A stretch of DNA of 64,000 nucleotides from Thiothrix phosphatis (GTDB lineage Bacteria; Pseudomonadota; Gammaproteobacteria; Thiotrichales; Thiotrichaceae). The stretch is from the NCBI RefSeq assembly GCF_035668035.1, contig NZ_JAYMYJ010000012.1, forward strand, positions 62,001 through 126,000, written 5' to 3'. Both the position numbers and the translations under genes were made by a program. The stretch's first letter is position 1. Each line of letters opens with the position of its first letter. Shown in pieces: positions 59,101-64,000 of the stretch. The notes under the pieces were generated by a model. It searched no databases. It was given only the letters and a program-made list of their open reading frames with translations, and was not told the origin of the DNA.

Positions 59101-60356
59101 GTGAGCAGTTTACCGTCAAGGACAATGCCATCCAGGTCAACCTCAAACCACAGCAAGACACCTTGGAATGGACGTCACGCCTGCCGCAGACAGAGAAAAT
59201 CCAGCTTACCGCCGCTGACAACAGCGCATGGCTGGAAGAATGGCAGGTCGCCGCCAGCCCAGTCTGGCATGTGCAGGCCAGCGGTTTGCCGGTCAACGCT
59301 TATGAGGAAGACGCTGGGCAAGGCGCCATGCTGTGGAAACCGTGGGCGGGTGAAACCCTGACGCTGGCGGTCAACCGTCCGCAGGGCGTTGAGGGGCAAA
59401 CGGTCACGATCCTCGCCAGCCAGTTCAATATTGAAGTCGGCAAACGCGCCCGCGAAATGCGCCTGAGCCTCAACCTGTTGAGCAGCAGGGGTTCGCAACA
59501 CGCCATTACCCTGCCGGACGGGGCAGAACTGAAAAGCCTGACCATCGATGGCGTGAAGCAGTCCATCCAGCAGCAGGGCGGCAAAGTGATGCTGCCGCTA
59601 TCGCCTGCCCGCCAGAAAGCCGTGCTGGAATGGCAGGAACCCGGCGCGCTGCCGCCCAGTTACCGCTTCCCAGCGCTGGATTTGGGCTTGCCGAGCGTCA
59701 ACAGCGAATTCCGCCTGCAATTGCCGCAAGACCGCTGGGTGTTGTGGGCACATGGGCCATTGCTCGGGCCTGCGGTGCTGTTCTGGGGAATGCTAGCGGT
59801 GCTGCTGGCGGTGGCGGCACTGTTGGGGCGTTCCGGCCTTACCCCGTTGAAAGGCTGGCAATGGTTCCTGCTGGGGATTGGCCTGAGCCAGACCAGCCCC
59901 TACCTGATGGTGCTGGCCGCTGGCTGGCTGGCGGCGCTGGCATGGCGCGGCAAAGCGCCATTGGACGGGCGGCCTTACTGGCAATTCAACCTGTTGCAGG
60001 TCAGCCTGGCGGCGCTGACCCTGTTCGCCTTCGCCACGCTGATTGGCGCGGTCGCCAAAGGCCTGCTGGGGCTGCCGGAAATGCAGGTCGCGGGCAATGG
60101 CTCCTGGGCGCAGAACCTGCTGTGGTATCAAGACCGCTCGGGCAAGGCGATGGCACAGCCGCTCGTCATCAGCGTGCCGTTGTTGTATTACCGCTTGCTG
60201 ATGCTGGCTTGGGCGCTGTGGCTGGCGGTGGCGGTGTTGGATTGGCTGCGCTGGGGCTGGCGCGCATTCGGGCAAGGTGGCCTGTGGCGGCGCAAACCTT
60301 CCAAGCCAACGCCGCCTGCGGATGTCAAACCACCCGATGCGCCACAAACTTGCTGA
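56139..60356 (+). CDS. Large membrane protein of unknown function
   Basis: 1405 residues; family not recognised. A signal peptide (MQNFLLRLSCLLFLALGVSA) leads to a beta-rich exported region (about 25-465), then four or so membrane helices (467-580), a Pro/Ala-rich linker (610-655), two helices (712-766), a second beta-rich exported region (770-1205) and a C-terminal bundle of five or six helices (1210-1375). Short segments of the two exported halves resemble each other (LRPGEWTIQLTGRAPGSLN near 250; LNPGQHDVVLQGELPARSN near 870), pointing to duplication. No enzyme motif is visible. GGGGTGA precedes the ATG. Its 3' end overlaps the converging gene by 32 bp. Confidence 0.85.
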   Translation: MQNFLLRLSCLLFLALGVSADPLPPDQVPEPLKPWVGWVLDGHQDHACPYLYNAEQRQCAWPGSLDLQLTNTGGVFTQHWETYAETRVRLPGDAQHWPQQVHSGENTQLAVTEQDGYPSLLLPAGSHDISGQFFWDKLPEALFVAPETGLVKLSVNGAAITSPEFNAAGSLWLSSNAQEASEDNLDVQVFRKVEDAHPLQVTTSIQLRVAGKQRQAELAPVLLAGFIPLRLDSPLPARMGQDGKLQVQLRPGEWTIQLTGRAPGSLNQLALPASSAPWPSEEVWVFAADSTIRQTQVEGVNSIDPSQTRLPPEWASLPAYLMTGGGVMKLAEQHRGIADSPAQLSLKRQLWLDFDGGGYTLQDQLQGTLAQESRLETLSDIHLGRVSLNGEPQLITRQPQGESDGVEVRQRTLDLDADSRYDARQGVPVNGWRQELQQVTTTLHLPPGWLLFAAWGTDNLAATWLQQWNLLDLFLVLLIVVATGYLYGWRWGAVAGAALLLTWHLPDAPRYIWLNLLAVAALLRALPEGAAGLRRWLERYRWLSLLVLALVVLPFLIGTVRIALYPQLTPEAGGVRDVGAMLAVDQDTMTEEAVPAAEPAPAPMPAAPVAAPPPEAELAAGAAMDAPPGKPAPQQAQRKLANSLAEAASTYDYASKMSVGSGVDAKRAANLRNVDPNSMIQTGPGLPNWQGDTVLLTWSGVITPEERADLWLVPPLAWSLLKLLGVAVLLAFALRLALLSGFGGWPRLPGIAKRGGQAAAGLLLVLPLWGGLPTPADAEPSTPPADMLQTLQERLLRAPDCLPECAQIDAMDMLLQANSLAVHLRVHAAIPTAIPLPGGQNVWLPQSVLVDGVSTQALRRDGEQQLWVGLNPGQHDVVLQGELPARSNLALPLRLKPHRVTWQGEGWQVDGLRDNGVPEDQLQLNRTAAMTAGTVAQDTPTLPAFVKIRRRLDLGLDWYVNTTITRVSDSAVPITLSIPLLAGEQPLSEQFTVKDNAIQVNLKPQQDTLEWTSRLPQTEKIQLTAADNSAWLEEWQVAASPVWHVQASGLPVNAYEEDAGQGAMLWKPWAGETLTLAVNRPQGVEGQTVTILASQFNIEVGKRAREMRLSLNLLSSRGSQHAITLPDGAELKSLTIDGVKQSIQQQGGKVMLPLSPARQKAVLEWQEPGALPPSYRFPALDLGLPSVNSEFRLQLPQDRWVLWAHGPLLGPAVLFWGMLAVLLAVAALLGRSGLTPLKGWQWFLLGIGLSQTSPYLMVLAAGWLAALAWRGKAPLDGRPYWQFNLLQVSLAALTLFAFATLIGAVAKGLLGLPEMQVAGNGSWAQNLLWYQDRSGKAMAQPLVISVPLLYYRLLMLAWALWLAVAVLDWLRWGWRAFGQGGLWRRKPSKPTPPADVKPPDAPQTC

Positions 60357-61503
60357 GGTTGTCGAGCACCTCGCCGCCACGCCGGAAGCCTAACCCACAG
60401 GCTTCCCAGGCGAAGAAAACGCCTGCCTGATAGCTGCGCCCCTGCGCATCCTTCGGGTAGGCGGCGAATTCCTGGTAGATGGAACGGTAACGGTTATATT
60501 CGCCCGGCGTTTGTTGCAGGATTTGCCCCGCCGCATCGTAAACCACGGTGTTGGCGCCTTCACGCCCGAACAGGGTCTTGGCGACCTGTTTCTTGCCCTG
60601 GAGCGGTTCGGCGCGGGTTTCCAGCAGGTAGGGCGAATCCGGGAACAGTTCGTACAACACTTGCATCATGCCCTTGCTCTGGAACAGCAGGGTATAGGCC
60701 GGGTTGAGGATCACCGTATCAGTATGGCGGGTGATGTCATCCAGGATGCCGGTAATGCCGTCGGTTTGCAGGGCGATGTCTTCCCACGGGTACAGCTTGA
60801 ACCAGTAATCAAAACGGGTCTGTTGCGGGTTGAAAACGCCTTCCTGCTCCAGAAAGCCGACTGCGTCCAGGTAACAGAAATCCGTCTGGAAACCGGCGTC
60901 ATCCGCCATCTGCTGGAGGAAACGCACGGTGCGCTCATCTTCCGGCAGGTCGCGGATGCTGGAGAACAGGATGTTCTGGTAATTGTAATGCTGGCCGAAG
61001 GTTTCCGGGCCGTCATCGCCCGTGACCAGACGGCGGAAGTTGTTGCGGATGCTGTCGTATACCGTGTTGAACTGGGCGGCTTCCTCCATGCCGTTGGCCT
61101 TCAGCAGCGCCCATTGCACCACGGCGGTTTCGAACAGGCTGGTCGGCGTGTCGGCATTGAATTCAATCAGTTTGATCGGCACCCCATCCACGCCACCCGC
61201 CAGGTCAAAGCGTCCGTACAGGTGCCGGTGGTCGTTTTCCCAACTGCGGTTGATCGGGTCAACCAAGTTGTAGGGAATGTCCAGCTCCAGAAAACGGTCG
61301 TGGTCGATGACATGCTGGGCGGCTTCCACGAACATTTCATACAGTTCATTGGCGGCGTTGTAATAGGCCTCGGCTTCCGCCTCCGTCACCTGCACGATTT
61401 CATCGGCGACATAGGGCTGGCCATCCGGGTCGGTGTGCCAGCCCATGCCGACTGTTTCCATCAAGGCGGGGCTGATGGGGTTGACTTTTTCCAGCTTGAT
61501 CAT
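60325..61503 (-). CDS. YgiC-like glutathionylspermidine synthase family
   Basis: 392 residues of the ATP-grasp family related to the synthetase half of E. coli Gss; YgiC is the closest named protein by size (386) and by its lipoprotein neighbour. Visible are the HDRFLELDIPYNLVDPINRSWE region, the DLAGGVDGVPIKLIEFNADTPT core with the acid residues that bind Mg-ATP, KLYPWEDIA and the C-terminal GVFFAWEACGLGFRR. It would ligate an amine to a carboxylate; YgiC itself has shown no glutathionylspermidine activity to my knowledge, so the substrate is open. It starts three bases after the lipoprotein gene ends. Confidence 0.87.
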   Translation of the reverse strand: MIKLEKVNPISPALMETVGMGWHTDPDGQPYVADEIVQVTEAEAEAYYNAANELYEMFVEAAQHVIDHDRFLELDIPYNLVDPINRSWENDHRHLYGRFDLAGGVDGVPIKLIEFNADTPTSLFETAVVQWALLKANGMEEAAQFNTVYDSIRNNFRRLVTGDDGPETFGQHYNYQNILFSSIRDLPEDERTVRFLQQMADDAGFQTDFCYLDAVGFLEQEGVFNPQQTRFDYWFKLYPWEDIALQTDGITGILDDITRHTDTVILNPAYTLLFQSKGMMQVLYELFPDSPYLLETRAEPLQGKKQVAKTLFGREGANTVVYDAAGQILQQTPGEYNRYRSIYQEFAAYPKDAQGRSYQAGVFFAWEACGLGFRRGGEVLDNLSKFVAHRVV

Positions 61504-61506
61504 GCG

Positions 61507-62190
61507 TTAGCCACCAAAAGGACTGCCGCCGCCAAAGGAGCCGCCGCCTGATGGGCGGTTGCTGGGATTGGCGCTGCTGTTGCCGCCGAAGAAACCGGAA
61601 CGGGGTTGCTGGGAAGCGCCGCCGGGTTTGACTGCACGGGTGTCAGTCCCACCAGCGGCCGGACGGCTGATGGATGTTTGCGCCCGCTGTTGCTGGTATT
61701 GCTGGTGCTGCTGGTAATTGGGGTTGCCCATCAGCTTGTTGGCGATCATGCCGCCGATCAATGCGCCCGCAGCGGAAGCGAGAAGGGTTTCACCCAGGCT
61801 CATCCCCTGGTTTACCACGACGGGCTGGGTCAGCTGGGAAGTCCCGGCCTCCACTTTTTTGGCTTCTTCCTCGGCAATTTTTTTCAGCTCCGCTTCGCTA
61901 AGAATGCGTTCATTGCCGTCCATATCCTTGAGGATGGCGCGGGTGCCTTCGCTGGAAGGGTATTTTTCCTTCAGCTCGTAGGTGTCCGGGTTGGCTCCGG
62001 TCTGCTGGATGACCAGGAACATGCCTTCGCCCTTGGCCGCATCTGAAATTGTGCCCTGCGCCGCTTGGTTTTGCGGCGGTGGGGAAGGCGGCTGGTCGCC
62101 GCCACAGCCCTGCAAACTGCTGACAATGGTCAGGCCGAGGCTACCGACCATGGAATAGGAAAGGATTTGCTTGATGTAGGGTTTGTTCAT
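61507..62190 (-). CDS. Lipoprotein partner of YgiC-like protein
   Basis: 227 residues. Starts MNKPYIKQILSYSMVG; the signal peptide ends in a lipobox (SSLQGC), so the mature protein is a lipoprotein with a Pro/Gln-rich start. A conserved-looking domain (about 45-110, GEGMFLVIQQTGANPDTYEL, DGNERILSEAELKKIAEEEA) is followed by a Gly/Ala helix LASAAGALIGGMIANKLMG and a Gly/Ser/Asn-rich tail (GGGSFGGGSPFGG). Composition and position recall E. coli YgiB (DUF1190), the usual partner of YgiC, though the central domain looks different. The much longer upstream frame lacks support. Confidence 0.8.
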   Translation of the reverse strand: MNKPYIKQILSYSMVGSLGLTIVSSLQGCGGDQPPSPPPQNQAAQGTISDAAKGEGMFLVIQQTGANPDTYELKEKYPSSEGTRAILKDMDGNERILSEAELKKIAEEEAKKVEAGTSQLTQPVVVNQGMSLGETLLASAAGALIGGMIANKLMGNPNYQQHQQYQQQRAQTSISRPAAGGTDTRAVKPGGASQQPRSGFFGGNSSANPSNRPSGGGSFGGGSPFGG

Positions 62191-62290
62191 GCCTGACTCC
62201 GATCTAGTTATTTTCAGCAAGATAAACAAGGTGATCCGGGAAATCCATTTAACTTCAGCTTTTCGGTATTCATCAACAGCATGGCAGAAT

Positions 62291-62713
62291 TTACACTGAG
62301 GATAAACCCGTCGCCTCCAGCAGCTCACACCCCGGCAATTTCGACGCCTTTTCATCAAACGTCAGCATCGCGGCACACCCGCTACGCTGGTATCGGCTGG
62401 ACATCAGGCAGTCGGCAAAATCGGCATTGCTGTTTTTGTAGTAATGCAGCGCCTGCTCCAGCGATTCTTCCAGTTCGATCTCGACATCGCGGCTTTCCAG
62501 CAATGCCTGAAACACGCCGATGATAGTGGCCTTGTCGCGTTTGCCGTAACTGCGCAGCACCCATTCGGTTTCGAGGATGGTCAGCAGACTGATGCGCACG
62601 GGTTCACCATCCGTCACGGCTTGCTGAATACGCTGGCGAGCAATGGCCGCCTGCTGCGGATCATCGTTCAGCAGATAACGCACCAATACATTGGTGTCGA
62701 GGCCACAGACCAT
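62291..62713 (-). CDS. PIN-domain toxin (VapC-like)
   Basis: 140 residues. PIN-fold ribonuclease with its acidic residues in GLDTNVLVRYL (D6), ILETEWVL (Glu) and NADFADCLMSS (two Asp), so the Mg-binding site looks complete. Likely cleaves tRNA or other RNA when free. It follows the AbrB-type antitoxin gene after three bases. Family members of this type (DUF132/VapC with an AbrB/SpoVT antitoxin) are common on proteobacterial chromosomes. Confidence 0.92.
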   Translation of the reverse strand: MVCGLDTNVLVRYLLNDDPQQAAIARQRIQQAVTDGEPVRISLLTILETEWVLRSYGKRDKATIIGVFQALLESRDVEIELEESLEQALHYYKNSNADFADCLMSSRYQRSGCAAMLTFDEKASKLPGCELLEATGLSSV

Positions 62714-62716
62714 ACG

Positions 62717-62938
62717 TTATTTCCAGGGGTTCATGTCGTCCAACGGGATTGGTTTGCTGCCGGGTTGGTGCAGCATTCCATGTAGCTCAAGGATGCTGCG
62801 GCGCTTGGCGCGCAGAATCACGGTGCCATCCGACAACAACGTGAACTGGATTTTGTCTTTGGGCTGCAAATCCAACGCATCCCGAATATCTTTGGGAATG
62901 GTGGTCTGGCCTTTGCTAGTGATGGTGGCGGTTGACAT
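62717..62938 (-). CDS. AbrB/SpoVT-type antitoxin
   Basis: 73 residues. The swapped-hairpin DNA-binding domain is STATITSKGQTTIPKDIRDAL, with LQPKDKIQFTLLSDGTVILR completing it; the C-terminal 25 residues (HGMLHQPGSKPIPLDDMN) should bind the PIN toxin. It represses its own operon, most probably by binding the nested palindrome that begins three bases upstream of its start. GAGG, inside that palindrome, is the ribosome binding site. Confidence 0.93.
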   Translation of the reverse strand: MSTATITSKGQTTIPKDIRDALDLQPKDKIQFTLLSDGTVILRAKRRSILELHGMLHQPGSKPIPLDDMNPWK

Positions 62939-62941
62939 AGT

Positions 62942-62998
62942 GTTTGCCTCTATTCCTTACGTTCAAAAGTATAGTAAGGAATAACACAGGAGGCAAAC
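62942..62998 (-). promoter_or_regulatory. Nested palindromic operator of the AbrB/PIN pair
   Basis: Two inverted repeats one inside the other: outer GTTTGCCTC (62942-62950) with GAGGCAAAC (62990-62998), inner ATTCCTTAC (62952-62960) with GTAAGGAAT (62974-62982). Read on the minus strand, TTGCCT and TATACT can serve as -35 and -10, so a bound antitoxin would cover promoter and ribosome binding site together. Confidence 0.7.
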
Positions 62999-63481
62999 CT
63001 ACTTCGCCTTCAGCAACAAACCGCCGTCAATCGGCACGTAGCGCGTCGCCGCTTGGATCAGGGAATTCGCCGTCAGCCCTGGCACGCCATACGCCTCGGT
63101 TTCCACCCCGTAGCGATCATGCGCCTTGCGCAGCAGCAGGTCGAAATCGCCATCGCCGGACGCCAGCACGATGATGTCGGCACTGGCGGCGGCTTCGATC
63201 ACATCCAGGGTGATGCCCACATCCCAGTCGCCTTTGGCGGAGCCGTCGCTGCGCTGGATGTAAGGCTTCAGCTTCACCTCAAAACCAATGGCGCGCAGGA
63301 TATTCTGGAACTGTTTCTGCTTTTCGTCGCCGCGCCCGATAGCGTAGGCACACGCCTGCACCACTTGCCGCCCGGCAGTCGCCTGCGCCCAAAAACGGTT
63401 GTAGTCAAAGCCGCGCCCGTAGGCGTCGCGGGTGGTGTAGTAGATGTTCTGCACATCCACAAACAGGCTGACCCGCTTCAC
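62999..63481 (-). CDS. NYN-domain (LabA/DUF88) protein
   Basis: 160 residues. PIN-like NYN fold, thought to be a nuclease or RNA-binding domain. Acidic residues are in SLFVDVQNIYYTTRD, KGDWDVGITLDVIEAA and LASGDGDFDLLLRKAHD, the usual pattern. The GTG at 63481 gives the family start (V/M)KRVSLFVDVQN. A longer frame continues upstream but there it is antisense to the oxoprolinase gene and unlike the family. It lies 57 bp upstream of the AbrB/PIN pair on the same strand, so it may be read together with them. Confidence 0.87.
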   Translation of the reverse strand: MKRVSLFVDVQNIYYTTRDAYGRGFDYNRFWAQATAGRQVVQACAYAIGRGDEKQKQFQNILRAIGFEVKLKPYIQRSDGSAKGDWDVGITLDVIEAAASADIIVLASGDGDFDLLLRKAHDRYGVETEAYGVPGLTANSLIQAATRYVPIDGGLLLKAK

Positions 63482-63604
63482 AGGCTGACCCTGATGGCGT
63501 AGGCGGGGCGAAAAGATGCGTGAATAGGCAGTGTGGGCATGTTTGCGTCCTGGTTTTCGGCTATGCAAAGATGGGGAGTTTATCGCATCGGAGCAGCAGG
63601 CAAC

Positions 63605-64000
63605 ATGAGCAAGGGGCGTTGGCAATTCTGGGTCGACCGTGGCGGCACTTTCACCGACATCGTAGCGAGACGGCCTGACGGCGGGCTCCTCACCCACAAA
63701 CTGCTGTCGGAAAACCCGGAACGCTATGCCGACGCCGCCATCCAAGGCATCCGCGACCTGTTGGGTGTGAAACACGGGCAAGCCATTCCGGTGGAGCAGA
63801 TTGATACCGTGCGCATGGGCACAACTGTCGCCACCAATGCCCTGCTGGAACACAAAGGCGAACCCGTCCTGCTGGTGACGACACGCGGTTTCGGCGACGC
63901 CTTGCGCATTGGCTACCAGCAACGCCCCAACCTGTTCGCGCTCGACATCGAATTGCCGCAAATGCTGTACACCGATGTGCTGGAAGTGGAAGAACGCATT
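63605..64000 (+). CDS. Hydantoinase/5-oxoprolinase, N-terminal part
   Basis: First 132 residues of a large ATP-dependent amidohydrolase of the HyuA/OplaH type; the gene runs off the right edge. The start MSKGRWQFWVDRGGTFTDIV is the signature nucleotide-binding loop, followed by KLLSENPERYADAAIQGIRDLL and VRMGTTVATNALLEHKGE, which are typical of 5-oxoprolinase-like proteins. Known members open 5-oxoproline or hydantoins. The beginning QFWVDRGGTFTD favours the fused oxoprolinase, but the C-terminal HyuB part would be needed to decide. Divergent from the NYN gene. Confidence 0.9.
   Translation, partial: MSKGRWQFWVDRGGTFTDIVARRPDGGLLTHKLLSENPERYADAAIQGIRDLLGVKHGQAIPVEQIDTVRMGTTVATNALLEHKGEPVLLVTTRGFGDALRIGYQQRPNLFALDIELPQMLYTDVLEVEERI

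Noticed and set aside
63482..63961. Upstream extension of the NYN protein gene by 160 codons
   Set aside because: The extension is antisense to the start of the oxoprolinase gene, and the family N-terminus begins at the GTG at 63481.
1..64000. tRNA, rRNA and riboswitch genes
   Set aside because: All intergenic spaces were read on both strands; none showed a cloverleaf, rRNA segment or a riboswitch I could recognise. A covariance-model scan would be needed to exclude them fully.

Overview
The window looks like chromosomal DNA of a GC-rich gammaproteobacterium. The gene repertoire fits a sulfur-oxidiser of the Thiotrichales (Thiothrix-like), but that is inference from gene content, not a phylogeny. 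No rRNA, tRNA or CRISPR array was seen. Almost all of it is ordinary, densely packed core metabolism; the exceptions are an AT-richer accessory island at about 11.3-16.9 kb and a toxin-antitoxin pair near the right end.

Left arm (0-11.3 kb): the 5' end of a Kef-type K+/H+ antiporter with its oxidoreductase partner, a SufE/SufT iron-sulfur pair, a hexose-phosphate mutarotase, and a complete cytochrome bd module on the minus strand (cydA-cydB-cydX, then the CydDC exporter). A near-consensus FNR box lies between cydA and the divergent proS.

Accessory island (11.3-16.9 kb): a 180-bp structured, ORF-less element with IS200/IS605-like TAAA-loop hairpins; a strong promoter built on a 13-bp tandem repeat; three exported proteins (unknown protein, zinc metalloprotease with CARDB domain, lipoprotein with a 75-bp tandem repeat); an intact IS630-type insertion sequence with TA duplications; and a CcdAB toxin-antitoxin pair.

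Middle (17-29 kb): purH; a minus-strand group with a haem lipoprotein (DUF3365), an FNR-type regulator and the Bpt aminoacyl-transferase; then a plus-strand operon of MaoC-Pta fusion, acetate kinase, a PHA-synthase-like DUF3141 protein and an HSL-type esterase, which ties acetyl-phosphate to hydroxyacyl/PHA chemistry. Two exported proteins follow, one resembling g-type lysozyme inhibitors, the other with an SH3 domain.

TCA block (29.4-38.3 kb, minus strand): sucB-lpdA-sucC-sucD-gltA-acnB, without sucA or sdh genes nearby. Then a TudS-like DUF523 protein, the agmatine-to-putrescine pair aguA-aguB, an aspartate-type aminotransferase, a lytic transglycosylase, uvrB, a PerM-type membrane protein and a LysR regulator.

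Right arm (49.5-64 kb): the cbb3 oxidase assembly genes ccoG-ccoH-ccoI-ccoS without the oxidase itself, and with an enlarged CcoH; serS; a 1405-residue uncharacterised membrane protein with internal duplication; a YgiC-like ATP-grasp protein with a lipoprotein partner; an AbrB/PIN toxin-antitoxin pair behind a nested palindrome; an NYN-domain protein; and the start of a hydantoinase/oxoprolinase gene. Oxygen economy recurs: two high-affinity oxidase systems and an FNR regulator with matching boxes are all present.
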